Part shown: positions 15,214 through 22,317 of the stretch, piece by piece | Layout of the letters: every line of letters begins with the position of its first letter | Position numbering within the stretch: the first letter of the stretch is position 1 | DNA from: Candidatus Lernaella stagnicola | GTDB taxonomy: Bacteria > Lernaellota > Lernaellaia > Lernaellales > Lernaellaceae | Length of the DNA stretch: 43,683 bases | Reading direction: 5' to 3' | NCBI GenBank assembly: GCA_030765525.1 | Contig: JAVCCK010000029.1 | Location: 1 to 43,683 of the forward strand | Made by a program: the position numbers and the translations under genes | The notes under the pieces: model-generated | Told to the model about the DNA's origin: nothing | Seen by the model: only the letters and a program-made list of their open reading frames with translations | The model's database searches: none

Positions 15214-15987
15214 TCACTTCGGCTTTTCAGCCCAAAAAACCAACTGCCAACCCCAGTATTTCATCGGCCACGCACCCAGGAGCGAACGGGTCAACCGGTT
15301 CACCAGGCGCGCCAGAGGAATGTAGAAAGCCGGGTGGCTGAAACTCGCCGCCCGCACGTCGATCTCGACAAAACCGACCCGCCGCAATGCGCGCTCGAGA
15401 AGCGCCGGGCGGAACGGGCCCTCGTCCTCCACCTCGCCGTACGGATTGCCGAACACGTGCTTCACCGGCCGGGTAATCAAATTCAGCGGATAATAAAGCG
15501 ACGGCTCGAGAATCACCAAACCGCCGCCCGGCTTCAGCACGCGATAAAACTCGTAGAGGAAGCGGTCGAAACCGAAACGCAGCAGATGGTGGAAAAACAG
15601 CGGCGCGGCCACCACGTCGAAGGTTGCGTCGGGATATTCCGAAGTCAAAATGTCGCCGACCCGCGTCTGCATCGACGCCGGGCACTGCGCCACCGCCTCG
15701 GGCGACAAGTCGATCCCGTGCGCTTCCCGCGACAGGTCGCCCAGATAAGCCATGTCGGCCCCGGTGCCGCAGGGGGCGATGAGAAGGCGATCCATCGGCT
15801 CCGGGCGGTGACGGCGCACCATCTGTGCCATTTGCCTCTTCGGAAACACGTAATTGAATTCGACGCGTTCCTGCCGGTAGATAAGCGGGTGGTTCAGCAC
15901 GCGCTGCGCAAAGCTCCGCCGAACGGGCTTCTCGGTGTACCAAGCCCTCTCACGCTCTCGCTTCGCTTCGTAATCTTGTTGGTCCAT
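15214..15987 (-). CDS. Class I SAM-dependent methyltransferase
   Basis: A 257-aa protein with motif I RLLIAPCGTGAD, an acidic SAM-ribose ligand in HGIDLSPEA, FDVVAAPLFFHHL as motif II/III, and the post-motif RVLKPGGGLVILEPS. This is typical of small-molecule or lipid methyltransferases of the UbiE/Methyltransf_11 type. I took the start as MDQQDYEAKRERE at 15987; upstream in-frame residues read like intergenic sequence, but no strong ribosome site settles it. It is immediately upstream of the transglutaminase-like lipoprotein. The methyl acceptor is unknown. Confidence 0.85.
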   Translation of the reverse strand: MDQQDYEAKRERERAWYTEKPVRRSFAQRVLNHPLIYRQERVEFNYVFPKRQMAQMVRRHRPEPMDRLLIAPCGTGADMAYLGDLSREAHGIDLSPEAVAQCPASMQTRVGDILTSEYPDATFDVVAAPLFFHHLLRFGFDRFLYEFYRVLKPGGGLVILEPSLYYPLNLITRPVKHVFGNPYGEVEDEGPFRPALLERALRRVGFVEIDVRAASFSHPAFYIPLARLVNRLTRSLLGAWPMKYWGWQLVFWAEKPK

Positions 15988-16067
15988 GATTGCGGGACAC
16001 GATAGCAAACGCGATGGGCCGGCCGCAATCTGCATTCGCTCGGCAGCACGCACGGGCAGGGGGCGAC

Positions 16068-17042
16068 TTAGCCGAAGCATCCGCCGCCGTTTGTGTCGTC
16101 GTCGTCACGATTGTCGCCGTCGTTGGCGTCGCTGTCGTCATCGTCAATGTCGTCGTCATCGTCGTCGTCATTGTCGTCATTATCATCGTCGTCGTCATTG
16201 TCGTCATTATCATTGTCGTCGTCATTGTCGTCGTTGTCGTCGTTGTCGTCATTGTCGTCATCGTCATCATCATCATCGTCGCCGGGCTGGTTGAGCGGCT
16301 CAAAAAAACCGTCGTACAGTCGCTGCATCAAATGCCAATAGCCGCCGTCGCGGGGGTGAATGCACTCGCTGTCGTCGGGGTAGAAGGTTCCGGGTGAAGG
16401 CCGGTAATAGTTCGGCGCAAAGGGCGTGCCGCCCGCTTCCTGAAGGGTGCCGATCAAGTCGACCGCGGTGACTTGCGGGTAGTCGGCGGCGATGGCGTCG
16501 GCCAATTCGGCCAGCCGCGCCACGAGTAAATTCTGCGTGTACGTGTTGCCGCCCAGGTATAGCTGCCCCTGCAGAACGCAGTCGAGGCTATGCTCGAAAT
16601 TCGGGAAATCGTAGCCGTTGTACGTGATCTTCATGTCGGGGCGCAGGGTCAGGATTTGGTCGATCACCACCCGCACGCTTTCTTCGATGATCGGGAACAC
16701 TTCCTCGCCGTAACCGCCGATCAGGTAGCCGTCCAACAGGTCGTTGCCGCCCATGCTCACGACCGTCCATTCGATCTCGGGGTGATCCAACATCGTGAGC
16801 AAAACGTCGAGCATCGCTCCCGGGGTCGCCCATATCGTCGAAGTCGTGCCGTAGAGGCCCTTGTCCCACACCTCCACCGGCACGCCGTGCAGGCGAATGA
16901 CCCATTCCATGTCTTCGCACCACTGGGTCGCCCAACTGTCGCCGAGGGAAAGGACGTTGATTTTCGGCGGGGTTGCGCCGGCCGACACCGCCGCCGTCAG
17001 CAGCGCCGCCACGATCAGCCACATGAGCAGCTTTGTTTTCAT
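16068..17042 (-). CDS. Secreted SGNH/GDSL-type hydrolase with poly-Asp tail and terminal Cys motif
   Basis: A 324-aa protein with a signal peptide (MKTKLLMWLIVAALLTAAVS...). SGNH blocks are seen: nucleophile Ser36 in LSLGDSW, Asn100 in SMGGNDLL, and His229 in ECIHPRDGG near the end (an ExxH variant of the usual DxxH). The family hydrolyses esters of lipids or carbohydrates outside the cytoplasm. From about residue 255 to 316 the chain is almost only Asp/Asn, and it ends with TNGGGCFG. The ATG at 17042 has GGGGGGA upstream; the frame continues to 17147 without such support. The stop codon lies about 80 bp ahead of the methyltransferase start, in the same direction. Confidence 0.87.
   Translation of the reverse strand: MKTKLLMWLIVAALLTAAVSAGATPPKINVLSLGDSWATQWCEDMEWVIRLHGVPVEVWDKGLYGTTSTIWATPGAMLDVLLTMLDHPEIEWTVVSMGGNDLLDGYLIGGYGEEVFPIIEESVRVVIDQILTLRPDMKITYNGYDFPNFEHSLDCVLQGQLYLGGNTYTQNLLVARLAELADAIAADYPQVTAVDLIGTLQEAGGTPFAPNYYRPSPGTFYPDDSECIHPRDGGYWHLMQRLYDGFFEPLNQPGDDDDDDDDDNDDNDDNDDNDDDNDNDDNDDDDDNDDNDDDDDDDIDDDDSDANDGDNRDDDDTNGGGCFG
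16095..16280 (-). repeat. In-frame GAC/GAT/AAC trinucleotide tract encoding the poly-Asp/Asn tail
   Basis: About 60 codons of GAC, GAT or AAT/AAC (plus-strand GTC/ATC/ATT). The repeat unit is three bases, so slippage would change tail length without a frameshift. Confidence 0.9.
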
Positions 17043-17170
17043 CGTCCCCCCGCGCGACTTTCTTGAACGATCGCTCAAACCATATCGAATGCGTTCGTAG
17101 CGTTCAAGCGCTCGGTATGCAGATATCATTCGTGGCGGTCGGGGCACTTGGTTACGAAGCTAACGGAGTT

Positions 17171-17698
17171 CTATTTTGAACTTTTCTTCGGGCTTTTCTT
17201 CACGACCTTTTTCTTTGAACGACCCGGCGAGGCAATTCGCTTCGTTGTTGTCGCCTTGGTTTTCTTTTTGCCGACGCCTTCGTCGCCGACAGGCACGCGA
17301 TATAAGGGCAATGGAGGGAAGGGAATATCCATCCGCCCGGTAATTGAATGAAACAATTCGCGCCAAAAAGGCCAAACGTTGAAGGGCGCGTTGTGGTTCG
17401 CGAAATCGTCGATTTCTTTCTTTTTCGGGTCGTAATCGTCGGGATACGTGTAAACCAGTCGATACGTGGCCGAGATTGCGAAAACGTCGAGATTTTCATC
17501 GATCGGTTTGATGGTGAACGTAATAAAGATTTCCAATTCATGTTCTTTTACGTGGCGTAGCACCTTCGGCTGAATGTCGAGCTTCAGTTGCGGCGGATCC
17601 TCCGGCAGCGACTGTTCATCCCAGGTCGTGTGGCCGGACAATTCAGCTAAGTGGATTTTCTTGAGAATAACGACGCGCCATAACGGTTCTTGTTTCAT
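17171..17698 (-). CDS. SecB-like chaperone of a toxin-antitoxin-chaperone (TAC) module, with Lys-rich tail
   Basis: A 175-aa protein. Residues about 1-130 fit the SecB fold: beta-strand-rich ELEIFITFTIKP, SATYRLVYTYPD, then IDDFANHNAPFNVWPFWRE and GRMDIPFPPLPL. The last two match the signature of SecB and SecB-like TAC chaperones (N/FA…WPYxRE…RMgxPpxxLP). In TAC systems the chaperone folds and protects the antitoxin. Residues from about 140 form a tail very rich in Lys (GKKKTKATTTKR, then SKKKVVKKSPKKSSK), odd for a family that is normally acidic. Its ATG overlaps the antitoxin stop (ATGA), so the two are translationally coupled. Lower GC than the neighbours. Confidence 0.85.
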   Translation of the reverse strand: MKQEPLWRVVILKKIHLAELSGHTTWDEQSLPEDPPQLKLDIQPKVLRHVKEHELEIFITFTIKPIDENLDVFAISATYRLVYTYPDDYDPKKKEIDDFANHNAPFNVWPFWRELFHSITGRMDIPFPPLPLYRVPVGDEGVGKKKTKATTTKRIASPGRSKKKVVKKSPKKSSK

Positions 17699-18123
17699 CC
17701 CGCGACCTTTCGACTCTCGAAATCGCCGGCCTCGCCTCGATTCGGTTCCGGTTGACAATGTACGAAAACTTCCATCCGCGAAGGCCCCGCCGCCCAATGT
17801 TGAAGCTGAACGATTTCTCCCATTGGGTTGTGATCGCCTACGGGAGTTGCCCGGCGTTCCTTGACTCGGATTTGGATGTCTCCTTCAAGGGCGTATACGA
17901 CCCCGGCGAGAGTTCGCAACTGAACATTCCGACCGTTGAGCATTTGCGTCACATTCGCGCGGGTCGTGTTGAGGCGCCCGGCCAATTCGGCACGGGAGAT
18001 GTTTTTTTTCTTCATCAAGGCGCAAATCTCTTCCAGCACGTCAATGACGAGCCCCTCCTCGAAGTAAAGTTTGGCGTAATCAGGATCTTTCATCCTTATT
18101 TCAATTTCGGATTCACGCGCCAT
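17695..18123 (-). CDS. HigA-like XRE-family antitoxin with C-terminal extension (TAC)
   Basis: A 142-aa protein. Residues about 40-80 are a helix-turn-helix of the XRE/Cro type (ISRAELAGRLNTTRANVTQML). The segment QLRTLAGVVYALEGDIQIRV is the common continuation in HigA-type antitoxins. Past about residue 95 there is an extension (GEIVQLQHWAAGPSRMEVF) with exposed hydrophobics, where TAC antitoxins carry their chaperone-addiction segment. GGAGG precedes the ATG. It is 10 bp downstream of the toxin gene and overlaps the SecB-like gene by 4 bp. It should neutralise the toxin and repress the operon, by family. Confidence 0.87.
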   Translation of the reverse strand: MARESEIEIRMKDPDYAKLYFEEGLVIDVLEEICALMKKKNISRAELAGRLNTTRANVTQMLNGRNVQLRTLAGVVYALEGDIQIRVKERRATPVGDHNPMGEIVQLQHWAAGPSRMEVFVHCQPEPNRGEAGDFESRKVAG

Positions 18124-18133
18124 TTTTCGCCTC

Positions 18134-18607
18134 CTAACCGCTCAACCAAGCGTCTCGTATTCTTTCTGCGCGTTTTATCTCTTCGGGCCGTATCTTCCCC
18201 TGTTTTTTCTTGCAGGCGTTTGTCAGCCAGAAGCGGCGTCTACCGCTTCTGCCCCCAAAGAATCCAAGTACACGACATTGGAATTTCTTGAACTCCCAAA
18301 ACGCTCCCTGGACCTTTTTGAATTTCTGTCGATTTTCAATAACCCCAAAGTCGGCTAAACGCTGAAACAACCGATCCAACGTCGCCGCGTGCCGCTCGCC
18401 GTCTTTGCTATTTCGCAATTCCTCCATGAATTCCCAAGCGAGGTACCGCCCGTTTTCGCTCGGGACATATTCCACATTCAGTTGTTTGCCTTTCGCAACA
18501 AGTTTAGCTTCTTGCCTTGACACGGGGAAGTTAACTCCTGGATTAACACATGTCAAACGGTCTTTTTCCGCCCGAGTATGGGACCCGGGAACAACAAAGT
18601 TGACCAT
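18134..18607 (-). CDS. HigB/RelE-superfamily toxin (phage Gp49-like) of the TAC module
   Basis: The conserved core is NVEYVPSENGRYLAWEFMEEL, then FKKVQGAFWEFKKFQCRVLGFF, then FWLTNACKKKQGKIRPEEIKRAERI, which is the HigB/Gp49 pattern (an mRNA-cleaving ribosome-dependent RNase in the family). The start is uncertain. The frame reaches an ATG at 18607 (157 aa) with a weak ribosome site, but a TTGACA promoter and an inverted repeat lie inside that extension, and homologues begin near NVEYVPS. GTG at 18523 (129 aa, AGGAG 11 nt upstream) or GTG at 18475 (113 aa) may be the real start. It is the first gene of the module, toxin before antitoxin, as in HigBA and M. tuberculosis TAC. Confidence 0.8.
   Translation of the reverse strand: MVNFVVPGSHTRAEKDRLTCVNPGVNFPVSRQEAKLVAKGKQLNVEYVPSENGRYLAWEFMEELRNSKDGERHAATLDRLFQRLADFGVIENRQKFKKVQGAFWEFKKFQCRVLGFFGGRSGRRRFWLTNACKKKQGKIRPEEIKRAERIRDAWLSG
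18528..18556 (-). promoter_or_regulatory. Possible TAC promoter with inverted-repeat operator
   Basis: On the minus strand: TTGACA (18551-18556), 17-nt spacer, TAACTT (18528-18533; only 3 of 6 matches). An inverted repeat GTTAACTCCTGGATTAAC (arms GTTAA/TTAAC) at 18530-18547 fills the spacer and part of the -10. A third GTTAAC stands at 18633-18638, and another TTGACA at 18663-18668. This layout fits autorepression by the antitoxin (inference). Confidence 0.5.
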
Positions 18608-18670
18608 GGCCGTTCTTGTGTCTGGTAAATATGTTAACCCGTCTACCAGTGTATTCTGGAGATGTCAAAC

Positions 18671-18697
18671 AAAAAAGCCCGCGCGGAAGGCGCGGGC
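18671..18697 (-). terminator. Rho-independent terminator after the toroid-like lipoprotein gene
   Basis: Stem GCCCGCGC/GCGCGGGC (18677-18684 with 18690-18697), 5-nt loop, six T on the minus strand (18671-18676). It insulates the TAC module from the upstream gene. Confidence 0.9.
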
Positions 18698-18723
18698 TTT
18701 CGTCGCTGCGAGGATATGGCCGA

Positions 18724-20214
18724 CTAGTATTTCTCGGCGGTGTACACGTGCTCAAGCGCCAGCGTCACGGCGTGCATTTGGTGCTGCGTGACATCGATGC
18801 GCAGTTCGTGTTGCGTGTCGCCGCGGCTCTGCGGCTTGTCCGGATACGCGCGTTTGGCGTTCATGATACCACCCTGCGCCACCGGGTCGTCCGTCGGATT
18901 TTCGCTCAGGAACTTGTTGCGGTCCACCAGCGGACCGGCAATTTGCCAACTCGTGAGCTTCGACAACGAGCGATCGATCACGTAAAGCAAATCCACCAGC
19001 GCTGCCGTATCATTGCGCGCTTTGGCGATGCGGTACGCGCTGATCAAGCCCTCGATGGCATAGGCATGGTTGCGGCCGCGCTTGAGCGTTTCGTGGACGT
19101 GCGACATCCAGTAGGCCAGGATGAGCGTGACGTCGGCGAAGACTTCCTTATCCTTCCAGCCCGCGAAGTAATACTCGGCGTAGGACATGCTGCTCCACTG
19201 GTAGAAGCCCTTCGAGATGTTCTTGTCGTCACGGTCGGTGAAGGCTTTGACCAAGTACCGCTCGGCTCCCGCGCGGGCCAGGCGCTCGATGGTCGGCACG
19301 TACTGCGTGTAGCCGAGGCGATTGGCCGCTTTCGAGAGTGCCAACAGGCTTTCACCGTCGAAGTAGGGGCTGGATTTCGTGGCCTTGGTGCCCGAGGAAA
19401 CCCGGTAGTATTTGGCGACCAATCCGTCATCGAGTTGCATCCACACCAGAAAGTCGAGGTAGCCCTTGAGCTTGTCTTCGAGATCTTTCTTTTCGGCGGC
19501 GGGCAACTTCGTATCCGTGGTCAGGTATTCAATGATGGTAAGCGCGACGAGCGCGACGGTTCCCGATTGCGTGTTGTTTTCGGCCTGATACTTAACCGTC
19601 AACGTGCCTTCGGGGCCGGGGATCGTTTGATCGAACCAGAACTTCAAGCCTTTTTTTAGCGCCGCTTTCGACTTCGGCTGCGGGTCCCAACGGTTGCAGA
19701 GCGCCACGCCCCACAAAGCGCCGGCCTGCCGCACCTGGTTGTCGTCATTGACCCATTCCTTCTTCAGCCAGTCGTACATGTAGCCGAAGTTGCCTTCCGG
19801 TTTCTGATTGCGCAGCAAGAAGCCGGTTCCGGCGGCGAAGCTTTTTCCCAGCAGCTTCTGGTCCATCTCGAGGTCGAGGTATTCGCGCACATCGGTGGTT
19901 TCGGCGGGCGGATACGCATCTTTGAGATAACGGCTGCGCTTCTGCCAGCGCATTTTCTCCTTGACGCCTTTGACGAAACCTTCCAAATCACGGGGCAAGG
20001 TGTCGTAATCGACCGGATGGCGCCGTTCGCGCGAGCTTTTCTTGTATTTCTCCTTGGCGGTCAGTCTCTTCTTGGGCTTCTTCTTTTCGGCGTCGACGCT
20101 TTTCTTATCGACGGTCTTCTTGTCGCAAGCCACAAAAGAAAAAACGAACGCCACCGCGATCAGTACCGTCAGCAGGGCCACCAAGCGGCGGTGGCTGGAA
20201 ACGAACGTGGTCAT
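18724..20214 (-). CDS. Lipoprotein with alpha/alpha-toroid-like domain, unknown function
   Basis: A 496-aa protein. Signal MTTFVSSHRRLVALL…FVAC with the lipobox Cys near residue 30, then a Lys-rich stretch (DKKTVDKKSVDAEKKKPKKR). The rest is helix-rich with motifs such as GTGFLLRNQKPEGNFGYMYD, GTVALVALTIIEYL, DGESLLALSKAANRL and GRNHAYAIEGLISAYR. These resemble (alpha/alpha) toroid enzymes (terpenoid-cyclase/glycosidase-like). I cannot name a catalytic residue. ATG 20214 has GGGGAG upstream; the longer frame to 20292 overlaps the neighbouring gene and lacks support. It follows the multipass membrane protein closely in the same direction. Confidence 0.75.
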   Translation of the reverse strand: MTTFVSSHRRLVALLTVLIAVAFVFSFVACDKKTVDKKSVDAEKKKPKKRLTAKEKYKKSSRERRHPVDYDTLPRDLEGFVKGVKEKMRWQKRSRYLKDAYPPAETTDVREYLDLEMDQKLLGKSFAAGTGFLLRNQKPEGNFGYMYDWLKKEWVNDDNQVRQAGALWGVALCNRWDPQPKSKAALKKGLKFWFDQTIPGPEGTLTVKYQAENNTQSGTVALVALTIIEYLTTDTKLPAAEKKDLEDKLKGYLDFLVWMQLDDGLVAKYYRVSSGTKATKSSPYFDGESLLALSKAANRLGYTQYVPTIERLARAGAERYLVKAFTDRDDKNISKGFYQWSSMSYAEYYFAGWKDKEVFADVTLILAYWMSHVHETLKRGRNHAYAIEGLISAYRIAKARNDTAALVDLLYVIDRSLSKLTSWQIAGPLVDRNKFLSENPTDDPVAQGGIMNAKRAYPDKPQSRGDTQHELRIDVTQHQMHAVTLALEHVYTAEKY

Positions 20215-20266
20215 CGGACTCCCCTTTCCGCGGGACAATGTACGCGTTTTCGTTGAAGACAAATCA

Positions 20267-22003
20267 TTAATCGAAATCCTCACTCTTGGCAACGTCCGGG
20301 GTCGATTCGACCTCCGGCGTCACCGTCGGTGCGGCGTTTTCCAACGTTTCTTCTTCCGGCGGCGGCGATTGTAGCATGCGGCGCAAGGCGCGTTCCGGCC
20401 GGGCCAGCCAGCCGACATCGCGCATGTCCTTGCCGATCAACCACAATGCCCAGGCGGCGAACAGCATCGCAATGAGGGAGTTGAAGCGAATGTAATGGAA
20501 GTAGAAGTCCTTCACTGTGGGGATGTATCGCCACAAATGCCACGAAACGAAAAACACCGCCACACCGGCGAAAATCGTCGGATGCCACTCTTCGTCATCC
20601 TCGTCGTTTCGCTGCCAGAAAAGCAAAAAGGCGATCATCGACCAGTAGTAGCGCGACGATACAAGCAAGGCGAACACCACAATCATCGCCAGCAGTACGG
20701 CGTTGAAACGACCGCGCCGCCACGTCGCCGCGAGAAACAGCGCCAAGAAGGCCGCCGCCGCCGCCCAGTAATAGGGCTTCTGTTTCTTGAGCATGCGGCG
20801 CTTATCGAAATGGCCGTCATCAGGGCCGTAGCCGAAAGGCTTGGTAAACAAGTGCTTCAAGCCGACGCGTCGCCCGCCGTAGACGTGCTCGTGGTTGTGG
20901 ACGTCGATTTCACTCTTCCACTCCAGCCAGCTATTCCAGCCGCGGGCGTTCCAGGACCCGATCCACAAGCCCAGCATGCCGGTCAGCACGAAGGCGGCGA
21001 AAAATTTCCAGTAGAACTTGTCGATACGCTTTTCCCGCAGCAGTTGGCGGAACGCGGGCACTGCTAGTCCGGCGGCCAGCACTAACGGGAACAGGCGCAT
21101 CAAGGTGCCCAGACCCAGGCTGATCGCCGCCGGGATCGGCATTCGTTTTTTCAGGAAGCAAACGCCAAGTACGATCGCGGCCAGCCAGTCGTATTGCAGG
21201 AAGCCGCCGATGAACCGGTGGTCGTTTTGGGGCATCAGCGCCACGCCGGCCACGAACAATAGCGCCGGTTCCAGGCCGAACGCGAAGCAAATCGCCAGGA
21301 AAATCAGCGCATAAACGAAGAAATCCAAACTACAAAGCAAGCGCCGGTCACCGCGACCGCGAATGCTGAGAGTTTCGGCGAGCGCGGCGCCGTAGGTGTT
21401 CCAGAAGGGGGTGCCGTTGTAACCGCGATCGACCAGCATATTGCCCCAGCCGGGGCCGGAAGCGCGGGGCAACAACGCCCTGAGATCACGCTGGAAATCG
21501 CGCCAGCGGGCATCGGTGAATTCGAGGTTGCGTTCCTCGGGCACCAGATCGGCAACGCGCTTTTTTCGGTAGTCGGTCAAATCGCGTAATTTGCGAATGT
21601 TTTCCAGGTGATTGCGGTCTTCGCGGTCGGCCAGAATCGTGTGGGTGTACAGGTCGAGGTAACCCAACTCATCGAAATACTTGGCGCCCATATAATAATG
21701 GTAAACGTTCCAGGTTCGGATGCGGTCGTGGTTGACCAACCGGTTGGCATCTTTCCCTTCGGCGTGCAGCAGCGTGAAAAACACCATCAAAAACAGGATG
21801 ATTTGCAGGGGCAGGCGTTCCAGCCAGTCCCGCGGGCGGAGAAATACGCGCAGAATCACGTAGATGCCGAAAATCAAGGCCGCCCACGCTTTGAATTCCT
21901 GGTAACCCCAAGCACGCCGCTGCGAAATCAGCCAAACGGCAAGGACGGTCGTCACTATCCAAAACAGGACAATATGGAGGCGCGGAGGTCGCGCGGCGTC
22001 CAT
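20267..22003 (-). CDS. Multipass membrane protein (about 10-12 TM), unknown function
   Basis: About 578 aa, with many hydrophobic helices: an N-terminal IVLFWIVTTVLAVWLI, then a long soluble loop carrying HDRIRTWNVYHYYMGAKYFDELG, then repeated helices such as LLFVAGVALMPQ and AISLGLGTLMRLFPLVLAAGLAVP. The loop followed by many helices is reminiscent of GT-C-type or polymer-handling membrane proteins; 'YHYYMGAKYF' with an acidic residue nearby would suit that, but no certain catalytic motif is seen. The C-terminus is a Glu/Thr-rich cytoplasmic tail. The start is unsure: ATG 22003, GTG 22045 or farther; none has a good ribosome site. Probably cotranscribed with the toroid-like lipoprotein downstream. 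Confidence 0.75.
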   Translation of the reverse strand: MDAARPPRLHIVLFWIVTTVLAVWLISQRRAWGYQEFKAWAALIFGIYVILRVFLRPRDWLERLPLQIILFLMVFFTLLHAEGKDANRLVNHDRIRTWNVYHYYMGAKYFDELGYLDLYTHTILADREDRNHLENIRKLRDLTDYRKKRVADLVPEERNLEFTDARWRDFQRDLRALLPRASGPGWGNMLVDRGYNGTPFWNTYGAALAETLSIRGRGDRRLLCSLDFFVYALIFLAICFAFGLEPALLFVAGVALMPQNDHRFIGGFLQYDWLAAIVLGVCFLKKRMPIPAAISLGLGTLMRLFPLVLAAGLAVPAFRQLLREKRIDKFYWKFFAAFVLTGMLGLWIGSWNARGWNSWLEWKSEIDVHNHEHVYGGRRVGLKHLFTKPFGYGPDDGHFDKRRMLKKQKPYYWAAAAAFLALFLAATWRRGRFNAVLLAMIVVFALLVSSRYYWSMIAFLLFWQRNDEDDEEWHPTIFAGVAVFFVSWHLWRYIPTVKDFYFHYIRFNSLIAMLFAAWALWLIGKDMRDVGWLARPERALRRMLQSPPPEEETLENAAPTVTPEVESTPDVAKSEDFD

Positions 22004-22317
22004 CTTTTTATGCCAGTGCCGGGTAAAGAATTCTTTAGCGCTCACCGCTGTCCCAACGTTGTTTCGTAAATGCGAACACCCCTTGATTCGCGGCACATTG
22101 CCACAGCGGGCCGGGGCCGGTCAAGGGAACGAAGGAAAGAGGAATACTGCCTGCCCAAGGTCGGTTATAAAATGTGACATACGGACCAAAAATGACGCCA
22201 ACTGTGACAAATCAGCTTCCGAATTAATGTCCCTCGGCGTCCGTTTTTGCCTCCGATGCCGCCTTTTTGTGTCCGATGACACCGATTTTTCGCGGTATAC
22301 GAGCCTGTCGGACGTCC

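Noticed and set aside
16095..16300. Poly-Val/Ile or poly-Ser membrane protein on the plus strand
   Set aside because: It is the complement of the poly-Asp tail of the SGNH hydrolase; trinucleotide repeats open all frames.
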